Shown here one piece after another: positions 47,557 to 57,046 of a stretch of 64,000 bases of DNA; position 1 is the first letter of the stretch, and every line of letters begins with the position of its first letter. The stretch is from Streptococcus sp. Its GTDB lineage: Bacteria; Bacillota; Bacilli; Lactobacillales; Streptococcaceae. A program made the translations under genes and the position numbers. The stretch lies in the NCBI GenBank assembly GCA_030528055.1, contig JAUMZQ010000011.1:1-64000 (forward strand). The letters are read 5' to 3'. The notes under the pieces were generated by a model. It saw nothing but the letters and a program-made list of their open reading frames with translations, ran no database searches and was not told the DNA's origin.

Positions 47557-49806
47557 ATGACAGTCAATCAACTCCTACAAAAATTAGATCAAGCCAGTCC
47601 GATTCTTCAGGCAACTTTTGGATTGGAAAGAGAAAGCTTACGAGTAGCCAAAAATGGAAAGTTAGCTACTACAAGCCATCCCGAAATTCTTGGCTCTAGA
47701 GATTTTCATCCTAGTATCCAAACAGATTTTAGCGAACAACAGATTGAGTTAATCACTCCAATCGCTTCTTCTACAAAAGAAGCCAGACGTTTATTAGGAG
47801 CTATTACAGATGTGGCTGGACGTTCTATCCCCAAGAACGAGTTGCTTTGGCCACTCTCCATGCCTCCTGAATTAGCTGAGGAAGATATTGTAATTGCTCA
47901 TTTAACCGATGATTTTGAACGTCAATACAGAGAAGGATTAGCAACCAAATATGGAAAAAGGCTTCAAGCTATATCTGGTATCCATTACAATATAGAATTT
48001 GGATCAGACTTATTGCACTACCTTTTTAAACAAAGTGATTATAGTCATTTAACAGACTTCAAAAACGACCTTTATCTAAAATTAGCACAAAATTTCTTGC
48101 GTTATCGTTGGTTTTTAACTTACCTTTACGGAGCAAGTCCCATTTCTGAAGCGAATTTTTTTGAAACATCTGTTCCAACCCCTGTTCGTTCCTTCAGAAA
48201 CAGTGACTATGGTTATGTCAACGACGAACAGATTTCTGTTTCCTACTCCTCACTCGAGCGCTACATAAAAGATATTGAAAAATATGTAGAATCTGGAGAC
48301 TTAAGTGCTGAAAAAGAGTTTTATTCTGCTATTCGCTTCCGTGGTCACAAACAAAATCGTTCTTATTTGGATAAGGGAATCACTTATTTAGAATTACGTT
48401 GTTTTGATTTGAATCCATTTGATCCATTGGGGATTAGTCAAAGCACAATGGATAGCGTGCATCTATTTTTGCTCAGCCTACTCTGGATAGATGATTTTTC
48501 TGAAATAGACACCACCTTAGCGCAAGCACACAGCCTCAATGAAAAGGTTGCACTCGCTCATCCTCACAGTCCACTTCCTACTGAAGCTGATTTTCCTAAC
48601 ATCATTCAAGCAATGAGAGAAATAATTAAACACTTTAATCTTGGAAATTACTATAGTCAATTAGTAGATGAAATGGAAGAAAACCTGAAAAATCCACAAC
48701 TGACAATCTCTTCCCAACTGCTTCCTTTTATTCACAACTCTTCACTGGAGAAGTTTGGTTTAGAAAAAGCAGTCGAATACCAGAACTATGCTTGGGAAGC
48801 TCCTTACGCACTCAAGGGTTACGAGAACATGGAATTGTCAACTCAAATGCTGTTATTTGATGCCATTCAAAAAGGATTGCATGTTGATATCCTAGACGAA
48901 GAAGATCAATTTCTAAAACTTTGGCATAAAGATCATGTTGAATATGTGAAAAACGGGAATATGACCTCCAAAGATAATTATATCGTTCCTCTTGCTATGG
49001 CTAATAAAACGGTTACTAAAAAAATATTAAATACTGCTGGATTTCCAGTTCCATCTGGTGCAGAATTTTCGGATTTTGACGCAGCCTGTGCCTATTATCC
49101 CTTGATTCAAGATAAAAAAATTGTTATCAAGCCGAAATCTACGAATTTTGGTTTAGGAATATCCATTTTTCAAGAACCTGCTAATTTCGAAAATTATCAA
49201 AAAGCACTTAAAATTGCTTTTTCAGAAGATACCTCCGTTTTAGTAGAAGAATTTATCTCTGGCACAGAATACCGTTTCTTAGTATTAGACAACAAGTGCG
49301 AAGCTGTACTATTACGAGTTCCCGCCAATGTGATTGGAGACGGCGTTCACACTATTCGCGAGTTGGTTGCTATCAAAAATAAAAATCCTTTACGCGGTCG
49401 AGACCACCGTTCGCCATTGGAAATAATCGAGTTGGGAAACATTGAACAGCTCATGCTTCAACAGCAAGGATATCACCCAGAAACTATTTTACCTGCTGGT
49501 ACTCAAGTAAATTTACGGAGAAATTCCAACATTTCAACTGGTGGAGATTCTATTGATGTTACAGATAAGATACCGAATTCTTACAAAAAACTTGCTGCAG
49601 AGATGGCTTCTGAAATGGGAGCTTGGATTTGTGGTGTAGACCTCATTATTCCAGACGTTCAAGCTAGCTCTAGCAAAAACCAACCTAATTGCACTTGCAT
49701 TGAACTAAACTTCAACCCATCTATGTATATGCATACTTATTGTGCCGAAGGTCCTGGTCAAAGTATTACTCCAAAAATTCTTAATAAATTATTCCCAGAA
49801 ATTTAA
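47557..49806 (+). CDS. gshAB: Bifunctional glutathione synthase GshAB
   Basis: Fused enzyme of 749 residues that makes glutathione in two steps. The N-terminal half (about 1-480) is a glutamate-cysteine ligase with LERESLRV near 23 and the GIHYNIEFG segment near 140. The C-terminal half (about 485-749) is an ATP-grasp domain with VIKPKSTNFGLGIS near 520 and CIELNFNPSMYMH near 715. Such fusions are found in several streptococci, including S. suis and S. agalactiae. GAAGG precedes the ATG. It stands alone behind its own promoter region. Confidence 0.96.
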   Translation: MTVNQLLQKLDQASPILQATFGLERESLRVAKNGKLATTSHPEILGSRDFHPSIQTDFSEQQIELITPIASSTKEARRLLGAITDVAGRSIPKNELLWPLSMPPELAEEDIVIAHLTDDFERQYREGLATKYGKRLQAISGIHYNIEFGSDLLHYLFKQSDYSHLTDFKNDLYLKLAQNFLRYRWFLTYLYGASPISEANFFETSVPTPVRSFRNSDYGYVNDEQISVSYSSLERYIKDIEKYVESGDLSAEKEFYSAIRFRGHKQNRSYLDKGITYLELRCFDLNPFDPLGISQSTMDSVHLFLLSLLWIDDFSEIDTTLAQAHSLNEKVALAHPHSPLPTEADFPNIIQAMREIIKHFNLGNYYSQLVDEMEENLKNPQLTISSQLLPFIHNSSLEKFGLEKAVEYQNYAWEAPYALKGYENMELSTQMLLFDAIQKGLHVDILDEEDQFLKLWHKDHVEYVKNGNMTSKDNYIVPLAMANKTVTKKILNTAGFPVPSGAEFSDFDAACAYYPLIQDKKIVIKPKSTNFGLGISIFQEPANFENYQKALKIAFSEDTSVLVEEFISGTEYRFLVLDNKCEAVLLRVPANVIGDGVHTIRELVAIKNKNPLRGRDHRSPLEIIELGNIEQLMLQQQGYHPETILPAGTQVNLRRNSNISTGGDSIDVTDKIPNSYKKLAAEMASEMGAWICGVDLIIPDVQASSSKNQPNCTCIELNFNPSMYMHTYCAEGPGQSITPKILNKLFPEI

Positions 49807-49828
49807 TACTATAAAAGAAACTTTTTAA

Positions 49829-49858
49829 AGATTGAAGAACAACTTCAATCTTTTTTAT
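49829..49858 (+). terminator. gshAB terminator
   Basis: AAGATTGAAG pairs with CTTCAATCTT around AACAA, followed by TTTT. Confidence 0.85.
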
Positions 49859-49951
49859 ACCTTGTTCCGACCAACTTAACTGCTAAGGAAATACAAATGC
49901 TCCTTTCACTTCAAAAAATGAAGCACAGACTTTCGCTTCCTCCTCCTTTTG

Positions 49952-49960
49952 TGTTACAAT
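49952..49960 (+). promoter_or_regulatory. Extended -10 promoter of hslO, possibly giving a leaderless mRNA
   Basis: TGTTACAAT is an extended -10 element ending at 49960. Transcription should start about seven bases later, at or next to the ATG at 49968. No ribosome-binding site is available at normal spacing for this ATG. Confidence 0.5.
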
Positions 49961-49967
49961 GAAAGGT

Positions 49968-50840
49968 ATGGATAAAATTATTAAAACAATCTCAGAAAAT
50001 GGAGCTTTTCGTGCCTATGTACTAGATAGTACCGAAACTGTACGAACTGCTCAACAAAAACATCAAACAATGGCTAGTTCAACTGTTGCTTTAGGTCGAA
50101 CACTTATTGCCAGTCAAATTCTTGCTGCTAACGAAAAAGGAAATACTAAAATAACAGTCAAGGTGTTGGGAACGAGTTCACTCGGAGCTATCATTACAGT
50201 GGCAGATACCAAGGGGAATGTTAAAGGATATATTCAAAACCCAAAAGTGGACCTCAAAAAAACGGCAACTGGCGAAGTAATTGTCGGACCTCTTGTAGGT
50301 AATGGACAATTTTTAGTGATTACAGACTATGGTACTGGAAATCCTTATAATTCTATGACGCCACTTATTTCTGGAGAAATAGGGGAAGATTTGACTTTTT
50401 ACTTATCTGAAAGTCAGCAAACCCCATCTGCAGTTGGGATTAATGTCTTATTAAATGCTGACGATACTGTCAAAGTAGCAGGAGCTTTCTTGTTGCAAGC
50501 TCTACCTAATGCCAAGGAAGAAGAGATAGCTTATTTTGAAAAACGTATTCAAGAAATGCCTGCTATTTCAAGTCTTTTAGAATCTGAAAATCATATCGAA
50601 GCATTGCTTTCTGCAATCTATGGTGAAAAACCATACAAACGACTCTCTGAGGAAGAGATTCGCTTCCAGTGTGATTGCAGTAAAAAACGGTTCATGAACG
50701 CTCTCTTTACTTTACCCAAAAAGGACTTAGAAGAAATGCTACATGAAGATCATGGTGCTGAAATCATTTGCCAATTTTGCCAAACAACCTATACATTCAA
50801 CGAAGAGGACTTGGAGGAACTAATTCATGCCAAATCTTAA
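49968..50840 (+). CDS. hslO: Redox-regulated chaperone Hsp33
   Basis: Chaperone activated by oxidative unfolding. 290 residues from ATG 49968 ([12 protein letters not shown]). The four zinc Cys are visible as CDC near 233 and CQFC near 266. An ATG nine bases earlier is in frame but would lie inside the promoter element. It overlaps dusB by 14 bases. Placement after gshAB makes a redox-themed neighbourhood. Confidence 0.94.
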   Translation: MDKIIKTISENGAFRAYVLDSTETVRTAQQKHQTMASSTVALGRTLIASQILAANEKGNTKITVKVLGTSSLGAIITVADTKGNVKGYIQNPKVDLKKTATGEVIVGPLVGNGQFLVITDYGTGNPYNSMTPLISGEIGEDLTFYLSESQQTPSAVGINVLLNADDTVKVAGAFLLQALPNAKEEEIAYFEKRIQEMPAISSLLESENHIEALLSAIYGEKPYKRLSEEEIRFQCDCSKKRFMNALFTLPKKDLEEMLHEDHGAEIICQFCQTTYTFNEEDLEELIHAKS

Positions 50841-51831
50841 TACGCCTTTTATGATTGGAGAGGTAGAAATACCCAATCGAACCATCCTTGCCCCCATGGC
50901 TGGTGTGACAAATTCTGCTTTTCGTACCATAGCAAAAGAATTGGGTGCCGGTCTAGTAGTAATGGAAATGGTTTCTGATAAAGGGATTCAGTATAACAAC
51001 GAAAAAACTCTTCATATGCTACACATTGAAGAAGAAGAAAATCCAGTCTCCATTCAACTATTTGGTAGCAATGCAGACAGCCTAGCACACGCGGCTGAAT
51101 TTATTCAAAAAAATACCAAAACTAACATTGTAGATATCAATATGGGATGTCCTGTCAATAAAATCGTAAAAAATGAAGCTGGTGCTAAATGGTTGAAAGA
51201 CCCCGATAAAATTTATTCTATTATCAGCAAGGTTCGATCTGTACTTGATATTCCACTAACGGTTAAAATGAGAACAGGTTGGTCAGATTCTTCTTTGGCT
51301 GTGGAAAATGCTCTTGCAGCTGAAGCTGCTGGTGTCTCTGCTTTGGCTATGCATGGTCGTACTCGCGAGCAGATGTACACAGGACACGCTGATTTAGAAA
51401 CTTTACACGATGTGGCTCAAGCTTTAACCAAAATACCTTTTATTGCTAACGGAGATATCCGGACGGTACAAGATGCTAAACAACGCATTGAAGAAGTCGG
51501 TGCAGATGCTGTGATGATTGGAAGAACTGCTATGGGAAATCCCTATATTTTCCACCAGATTAACCACTATCTTGAAACAGGAGAAGTCCTTCCAGATCTC
51601 AGCTTTGAAGAAAAAATGAAGGTGGCTTACAACCACTTAACACGACTTATTCAACTAAAAGGGGAATTTGTTGCCATTCGTGAATTTCGAGGTTTAGCCC
51701 CTCACTATCTTCGTGGAACGGCTGGTGCAGCTAAACTCCGCGGTAGTATCTCACAGGCAGAAAGTCTTTCCCAAATAAAAGAACTCCTGCAAGTAAATGA
51801 CGACACTGCAAGTACTGTCCTTAAACGATAG
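50827..51831 (+). CDS. dusB: tRNA-dihydrouridine synthase
   Basis: FMN enzyme reducing uridines to dihydrouridine in t[15 protein letters not shown] near 22, the catalytic-Cys motif [18 protein letters not shown] near 96 and KMRTGW near 140 are diagnostic. The length is 334. It overlaps the end of hslO. It is the last chromosomal gene before the ICE. Confidence 0.95.
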   Translation: MPNLNTPFMIGEVEIPNRTILAPMAGVTNSAFRTIAKELGAGLVVMEMVSDKGIQYNNEKTLHMLHIEEEENPVSIQLFGSNADSLAHAAEFIQKNTKTNIVDINMGCPVNKIVKNEAGAKWLKDPDKIYSIISKVRSVLDIPLTVKMRTGWSDSSLAVENALAAEAAGVSALAMHGRTREQMYTGHADLETLHDVAQALTKIPFIANGDIRTVQDAKQRIEEVGADAVMIGRTAMGNPYIFHQINHYLETGEVLPDLSFEEKMKVAYNHLTRLIQLKGEFVAIREFRGLAPHYLRGTAGAAKLRGSISQAESLSQIKELLQVNDDTASTVLKR

Positions 51832-51905
51832 TATCAGTTCTTATCTTTTTAATAAGGGTACTTTTATGGCAACACTTTGTTCCCATAACTAACTATTTGA
51901 TCTTA

Positions 51906-51939
51906 AAAGAGTATTTCTATAATGATTTACTCTTTTTTT
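51906..51939 (+). terminator. hslO-dusB terminator
   Basis: AAAAGAGTA pairs with TACTCTTTT across a 14-base loop, followed by T residues. Confidence 0.7.
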
Positions 51940-52125
51940 ATAAAAAAAATATCATAAAATCCCAATTATCCGCATAAATACTGGAAGCAATATACCCCAT
52001 CAAGGATAAAACCAATCAAATTACTACTGATTTACTACGTATGAATGAGCTTTGGTACGACGATTTTCCTTGAAAGATAAGGACTTAATAGAATACTTCC
52101 GGCACAAATTGAATATTCACAAGGG

Positions 52126-52158
52126 TAGACACTTCAAAGATGAGGTGTCTATTTTTTT
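52126..52158 (+). terminator. Terminator-like hairpin at the ICE end
   Basis: TAGACACTTCA pairs with TGAGGTGTCTA (11 bp, one wobble) around AAGA, followed by seven T. It may shield the transfer genes from chromosomal read-through, or the reverse. Confidence 0.7.
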
Positions 52159-52181
52159 ACTCAATTTGAAAGGTCGTGATA

Positions 52182-52352
52182 ATGATGGAAAGAAAAATTT
52201 TGGAAAGGAAATGTCGCTCTCCCACGATAGATACGCTGAAAATGCAAGGTAATTTAATTCAATATATCACAGAAAGGACGAAAAAACATGGAACTAAAAT
52301 TTGTTATTCCCAACATGGAAAAAACTTTTGGAAACTTGGAATTTGCCGGTGA
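52182..52352 (+). CDS. Possible small ORF at the position of Tn916 orf24
   Basis: 56 codons starting MMERKILERKC, overlapping the start of orf23 in another frame. An AAAGG lies upstream. The place fits the small orf24 of Tn916, but I cannot confirm the sequence and coding is doubtful. Confidence 0.3.
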   Translation: MMERKILERKCRSPTIDTLKMQGNLIQYITERTKKHGTKICYSQHGKNFWKLGICR

Positions 52353-52602
52353 AGATAAGGTTATTCAGAGAAGAATCAACGGACAGCTTACTGTCTTGTC
52401 AAGAAGTTACAACCTTTATTCCAATGTACAAAGAGCGGACGATATTATCGTAACACTTCCGGCAGAAGCAGGCGAGAAGAACTTTGCCTTTGAGGAAAAG
52501 GTAAAACTCATCAATCCCCGTATCAGAGCAGAGGGATACAAAATCGGCACACGAGGGTTTACCAATTATATTCTGGAAGCCGACGACATGATAAAAGTAT
52601 AG
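52288..52602 (+). CDS. Tn916 Orf23-like protein (DUF961/YdcP)
   Basis: Small protein of 104 residues starting MELKFVIPNMEKTFGNLEFA, the known Orf23 pattern. Family function is not settled; it belongs to the conserved first genes of Tn916-type transfer operons. GAAAGGA precedes the ATG. It is followed by its paralogue after 16 bases. Confidence 0.88.
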   Translation: MELKFVIPNMEKTFGNLEFAGEDKVIQRRINGQLTVLSRSYNLYSNVQRADDIIVTLPAEAGEKNFAFEEKVKLINPRIRAEGYKIGTRGFTNYILEADDMIKV

Positions 52603-52618
52603 AAAGTGAGGAAAAGAA

Positions 52619-52999
52619 ATGAGATTAGCAAACGGTATTGTTTTAGAAAAGGAAACGACCTTTGGAGAGCTGAAATTCTCCGCACTTCGCCGTGAGGTAC
52701 GCATTCAAAAAGAAGATGGCACGCTTTCAGAAGAAATCAAGGAGCGTACCTATGACCTTAAATCCAAAGGACAGGGACGAATGATTCAGGTGAGCATTCC
52801 TGCTAGTGTTCCGCTGAAAGAATTTGATTATAACGCACATGTAGAGCTTATCAATCCGGTAGCTGATACAGTAGCGACCGCAACCTTTCAGGGAGCAGAG
52901 GTGGACTGGTACATCAAGGCAGATGATATTGTGCCAGCAAGAGATTCAGGGAATTTCAAAAAGGAAACTCAAAAAAAAGAAGCTGTCATTGAAAAATAA
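52619..52999 (+). CDS. Tn916 Orf22-like protein (DUF961)
   Basis: 126 residues, a paralogue of the preceding protein (shared GELKFSALRRE and LINP patterns). Conserved in Tn916-type elements; role in transfer not defined. The C-terminus is rich in Lys and Glu. Confidence 0.87.
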   Translation: MRLANGIVLEKETTFGELKFSALRREVRIQKEDGTLSEEIKERTYDLKSKGQGRMIQVSIPASVPLKEFDYNAHVELINPVADTVATATFQGAEVDWYIKADDIVPARDSGNFKKETQKKEAVIEK

Positions 53000-53034
53000 A
53001 GTAAAAAGAGATAGTCGAAAGGAGAAACAGACAT

Positions 53035-54411
53035 ATGAAACAGTGGCTTCTTTCCGGTAGACGGATTCGACCAAGCGATAAAGATTTGGTCTTTCATACA
53101 GCCGTATCTATGTTCCTGCCAGTTTTTATTCTTATTATTGCCCTGTTTCATGCAAAAACTATTTTAGAGATAAACTGGCAGGATTTTCATTTACCGAAGG
53201 CAAATGAAATCAATGTTCCCTATCTTGCGATAAGTTGTGCCATCTCCGGTATTGTCTGCCTATCACTTGTTTTTGTGATTAGACGTTATCGTTATGACTG
53301 GATAAAACAGCTCTATCATCGTCAGAAATTAGCCAGAATGATATTGGAAAACAAATGGTATGAAACAAGGCAGGTAAAGACAGAGGGAATTTTTGAAGCT
53401 TCTTCCAGTCAAACAAGGGAAAAAATAAGCTATTTCCCGAAAGTCTATTACCGTATGAAAGACGGGCTGATTCAGATACGTGCAGAAATTACGATGGGCA
53501 AGTATCAGGAACAGCTCCTGCATTTGGAGAAAAAGCTGGAGAGCGGATTATATTGTGAGTTGACCGAAAAAGAGCTGAAAGATTCCTATGTGGAATATAC
53601 CCTGCTCTATGACATGATTGCCAATCGTATTTCCATTGATGAAATGCAGGCAAAAAACGGAAAGCTCCGTCTTATGAAAAACATCTGGTGGGAATATGAC
53701 AAGCTCCCTCACATGCTGATTGCCGGCGGTACAGGTGGCGGTAAAACTTATTTTATTCTCACACTGATTGAAGCTCTGCTTCATACAAATGCAAAGCTGT
53801 ATATCCTTGACCCGAAAAATGCCGACCTTGCAGACTTAGGCTCTGTTATGAATGAAGTTTATTACCAGAAGGAAGATATACTTTCCTGCATTGACAAATT
53901 CTATGAAGAAATGATGAGACGCAGTACCTCCATGAAAGAAATGAAAAATTACAAAACAGGAGAAAACTATGCCTATTTAGGACTTCCGGCACATTTTCTG
54001 ATTTTTGATGAATATGTCGCTTTTATGGAAATGCTTGGGACAAAGGAAAATACCGCCGTCTTAAACAAACTCAAGCAAATAGTCATGTTAGGTCGTCAGG
54101 CAGGCTTCTTTCTGATATTAGCGTGCCAAAGACCGGACGCAAAATACCTTGGTGACGGAATCCGTGACCAGTTTAATTTCAGGGTGGCTTTAGGTCGTAT
54201 GTCTGAGATGGGATACGGCATGATGTTTGGAAGTGATATACAAAAAGACTTTTTCTTAAAGCAAATCAAAGGGCGTGGCTATGTTGATGTGGGAACAAGC
54301 GTCATATCCGAATTTTATACGCCCCTTGTCCCCAAAGGACATGATTTCTTGGAGGAGATAAGGAAACTCACAAATGGCAGACTGGACGCACAAAAGGCGT
54401 GCGAAGCGTAA
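53035..54411 (+). CDS. FtsK/SpoIIIE-type coupling ATPase (Orf21, TcpA-like)
   Basis: Coupling protein that should bring the relaxase-DNA complex to the mating channel. Two membrane segments lie within the first 90 residues. Walker A GGTGGGKT is near 232 and the Walker B LIFDEY near 322, in an FtsK-like motor domain. The length is 458. AAGGAG precedes the ATG. oriT lies directly after it. Confidence 0.92.
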   Translation: MKQWLLSGRRIRPSDKDLVFHTAVSMFLPVFILIIALFHAKTILEINWQDFHLPKANEINVPYLAISCAISGIVCLSLVFVIRRYRYDWIKQLYHRQKLARMILENKWYETRQVKTEGIFEASSSQTREKISYFPKVYYRMKDGLIQIRAEITMGKYQEQLLHLEKKLESGLYCELTEKELKDSYVEYTLLYDMIANRISIDEMQAKNGKLRLMKNIWWEYDKLPHMLIAGGTGGGKTYFILTLIEALLHTNAKLYILDPKNADLADLGSVMNEVYYQKEDILSCIDKFYEEMMRRSTSMKEMKNYKTGENYAYLGLPAHFLIFDEYVAFMEMLGTKENTAVLNKLKQIVMLGRQAGFFLILACQRPDAKYLGDGIRDQFNFRVALGRMSEMGYGMMFGSDIQKDFFLKQIKGRGYVDVGTSVISEFYTPLVPKGHDFLEEIRKLTNGRLDAQKACEA

Positions 54412-54620
54412 GCCTTGCCGTGCGGACAGCTTGCCGGTTGGTGTGGCGATAGCCACGCCAACCATTCACCCCCCGTATCTAACAGGGGGGTACAAATCGA
54501 CAAAAAACAATCCATTTATAATTCCTTAATCCATTTGTGACAAGGGATTATAAGAATCAAGGCATGTGTCAAATGAGCTTTCAAAGTTGACATGTGCTTT
54601 TTTAGACAGGAGGGATTTTA
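54412..54620 (+). other. oriT region
   Basis: Non-coding stretch between the coupling ATPase and relaxase genes, where Tn916 has its transfer origin. It holds two strong hairpins: GGTTGGTGTGGC with GCCACGCCAACC (54436-54463) and CCCCCC with GGGGGG (54469-54490), followed by TACAAATCGAC. The nick site is not determined here. Confidence 0.75.
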
Positions 54621-55802
54621 CTGGAAAAAGAAAATCATATCAAAAAGCTGAAAGAAACACGATTGGCTTATGGCATTTCACAGAGCCGTCTGGCAGCCGG
54701 AGCAGGTATTACAAGGCAATATCTGAGCGATATTGAAACAGGAAAAGCCATACCGTCAAAGGAACTGGAACATTCACTCTTTGAAACCTTGGAGCGTTTC
54801 AATCCCAACTCTCCGCTTGAGCTTATTTTTGACTATGTAAGGATTCGCTTTCCGACCACAGAGGTCAACTATGTGGTGGAACATATCCTGCGATTGAAGC
54901 TGTCTTATTTTCTTCATGAGGATTACGGCTTCTACTCCTATTTGGAACATTATTCTTTGGGGGATATATTTGTCCTCTCTTCACCGGAGCTTAACAAGGG
55001 TGTGCTGGTAGAGTTAAAGGGGCGTGGGTGCAGACAGTTTGAAAGTTATCTTTTAGCACAGGAACGGAGTTGGTACGAATTTTTCATGGACGCTTTATCG
55101 GCTGGCGGTGTGATGAAGCGGTTGGATTTAGCCATCAATGACCGAACCGGCATTTTGAATGTTCCCCTGCTTACCGAAAAATGCAGGCAGGAAGAATGTA
55201 TTTCCGTCTTTCGCAGTTTCAAAAGCTACCGAAGCGGAGAATTGGTACGCAAAGATGAAAAAGAGTGTATGGGAAATACGCTCTATATCGGCTCTCTCCA
55301 AGGTGAAGTTTACTTTTGTATTTATGAAAAGGACTATGAACAGTACAAGAAAAATCATATTCCCATCAGCGAAGCGGAAGTGAAAAATCGCTTTGAAATT
55401 CGTCTGAAAAATGAGCGTGCCTATTATGCCGTTCGTGACCTGCTTATCTTTGGCAATCCGGAGCAAACCGCCTTTAAGATTATCAACCGCTATATTCGTT
55501 TTGTGGATAGGGACAATAACAGACCACGCTGTGACTGGAAGTTAAATGATGACTGGGCTTGGTTTATCGGCAATCATCGTGAAAGGCTAAAACTCACGAC
55601 AAAACCGGAACCTTATACCTATGAGAGAACACTTCACTGGTTGGCTCGTCAGGTTGCTCCTACCTTAAAGGTGGCATTAAAACTGGACGAAATCAATCAG
55701 ACACAGACGGTAAACACTCTGCTTGAGCATGCAAAGCTGACTGACAAGCATAAGCAGATTCTTAAACAACAGTCAGCAAATATCAAAGATGTCATTGTAT
55801 GA
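54621..55802 (+). CDS. Rep-type relaxase (Orf20) with an N-terminal HTH, CTG start
   Basis: Nicks oriT to begin transfer; in Tn916 it is a replication-initiator-like (Rep_trans) relaxase. An XRE-type helix-turn-helix covers about residues 8-60 (ISQSRLAAGAGITRQYLSDI), and the Rep domain follows with KGRGCRQFE near 131 and RLDLAINDRTG near 165. No ATG, GTG or TTG fits the family N-terminus. CTG at 54621 lies six bases after AGGAGGG and gives EKENHIKKLKETRLAYG, as in Tn916, and 393 residues. The TTG at 54663 would cut into the HTH. Confidence 0.9.
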   Translation: MEKENHIKKLKETRLAYGISQSRLAAGAGITRQYLSDIETGKAIPSKELEHSLFETLERFNPNSPLELIFDYVRIRFPTTEVNYVVEHILRLKLSYFLHEDYGFYSYLEHYSLGDIFVLSSPELNKGVLVELKGRGCRQFESYLLAQERSWYEFFMDALSAGGVMKRLDLAINDRTGILNVPLLTEKCRQEECISVFRSFKSYRSGELVRKDEKECMGNTLYIGSLQGEVYFCIYEKDYEQYKKNHIPISEAEVKNRFEIRLKNERAYYAVRDLLIFGNPEQTAFKIINRYIRFVDRDNNRPRCDWKLNDDWAWFIGNHRERLKLTTKPEPYTYERTLHWLARQVAPTLKVALKLDEINQTQTVNTLLEHAKLTDKHKQILKQQSANIKDVIV

Positions 55803-55838
55803 CGCAAATTCATTTTTAACAGAGAGGAGAATATTTTA

Positions 55839-56060
55839 ATGAACTTTGGACAAAATCTTTATAACTGGTTTTTATCAAATGCACAGTCACTGGTGCTTTT
55901 AGCGATTGTGGTGATTGGCTTATATCTTGGCTTTAAGCGTGAATTTTCCAAACTTATCGGTTTTCTTATCATTGCAATTATTGCAGTAGGATTGGTCTTT
56001 AACGCAGCCGGTGTCAAGGATATTTTATTGGAGCTGTTCAATAAAATTATTGGAGCATAG
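55839..56060 (+). CDS. Small membrane protein (Orf19, TcpD-like)
   Basis: 73 residues with two membrane segments (about 15-35 and 40-65). Conserved in Tn916-type systems and probably part of the mating channel. GAGAGGAG precedes the ATG. Confidence 0.82.
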   Translation: MNFGQNLYNWFLSNAQSLVLLAIVVIGLYLGFKREFSKLIGFLIIAIIAVGLVFNAAGVKDILLELFNKIIGA

Positions 56061-56075
56061 AGAGAGGGTAAATAA

Positions 56076-56573
56076 ATGGACGATATGCAGGTATATATTG
56101 CCAACCTCGGCAAATACAATGAAGGTGAACTCGTGGGAGCTTGGTTTAAGCTCCCCGTGGATTTTGAAGAAGTCAAAGAAAAAATCGGATTGAATGATGA
56201 ATATGAAGAGTACGCTATTCATGATTATGAGCTTCCTTTTGACATTGGTGAATACACTTCTCTTGAGGAACTGAACCATCTCTATGAGCTTGTATGTGAC
56301 TTACCCGAAGAATTGCAATCGGAACTTTCCGCTCTGCTTACACACTTTTCTGACATTGAAGAATTAAGCGAACATCAGGACGATATTATCCTGCATTCCG
56401 GCTGTGATGATATGGCAGATGTGGCACGCTACTACATTGAGGAAACGGGCATGCTGGGCGAAGTTCCGGCAAGCCTGCAAAACTATATTGACTATGAATC
56501 CTTTGGGCGTGACTTGGAGCTTTCAGGAACTTTTATCCATGCAAGCCGTGGGATTTTTGAAATCCTCTACTAA
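56076..56573 (+). CDS. ardA: Antirestriction protein ArdA (Orf18)
   Basis: Acidic DNA-mimic protein of 165 residues that blocks type I restriction enzymes in the new host. The sequence is very rich in Asp and Glu and matches Tn916 Orf18 in pattern (IANLGKYNEGELVGAWFKLP near the start). It lies in the transfer operon, so it would be made early after entry. Confidence 0.92.
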   Translation: MDDMQVYIANLGKYNEGELVGAWFKLPVDFEEVKEKIGLNDEYEEYAIHDYELPFDIGEYTSLEELNHLYELVCDLPEELQSELSALLTHFSDIEELSEHQDDIILHSGCDDMADVARYYIEETGMLGEVPASLQNYIDYESFGRDLELSGTFIHASRGIFEILY

Positions 56574-56653
56574 TATCTGATGACGCTGACAGATAGTTTT
56601 GACTTAAGGGGATAGTTCAAAAAACTATCCCTTTTTATGAAAGGAAAACAAAT

Positions 56654-57046
56654 ATGAAAAAAATACGAAGCTATACAAATATCTGGTCGGTGGAAAAGGT
56701 ACTTTACTCTATCAATGATTTTAAGTTGCCTTTTCCAATCACCTTTACGCAAATGACATGGTTTGTGGTGTCTGTATTTGCAGTCATACTTTTTGGCAAT
56801 CTACCACCATTGTCTTTCATTGATGGGACATTTTTGAAATATTTTGGAATCCCAGTTGTCTTGACTTGGTTTATGAGCCAGAAAACATTTGACGGAAAAA
56901 AACCTTACGGATTTTTGAAGTCGGTATTTTCTTTTTGGTTCAGACCAAAACTGACCTATGCAGGCAAAACCATACATTTAAGAAAAAACAATATGCAGGA
57001 AACAATTACAGCAGTTAGGAGTGAATACGATGAAATATCCCATTAA
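56654..57046 (+). CDS. Conjugation membrane protein (Orf17, TcpE-like)
   Basis: 130 residues with two membrane segments (about 33-55 and 60-80) and a cytoplasmic tail, matching the TcpE family of Gram-positive mating channels. GAAAGGAAA precedes the ATG. Its end overlaps the ribosome site and start of the VirB4-like gene. Confidence 0.85.
   Translation: MKKIRSYTNIWSVEKVLYSINDFKLPFPITFTQMTWFVVSVFAVILFGNLPPLSFIDGTFLKYFGIPVVLTWFMSQKTFDGKKPYGFLKSVFSFWFRPKLTYAGKTIHLRKNNMQETITAVRSEYDEISH

Larger units (their letters stand above)
51832..52287. other. Junction between the chromosome and the ICE
   Basis: 456 bases. They contain the dusB terminator (51906-51939), an AT-rich stretch with TTTTTTTATAAAAAAAATAT that resembles Tn916-type targets, and a terminator-like hairpin (52126-52158) close to the first ICE gene. 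The exact attachment site cannot be fixed without the other end of the element. Confidence 0.5.

Noticed and set aside
52052..52252. 66-codon ORF from TTG at the ICE edge
   Set aside because: No ribosome site, and it runs through the terminator hairpin at 52126-52158, so it is unlikely to be coding.
54469..54490. G6/C6 hairpin after orf21 as a transcription terminator
   Set aside because: No T-run follows. It lies at the Tn916 oriT position, so an oriT role is more likely.
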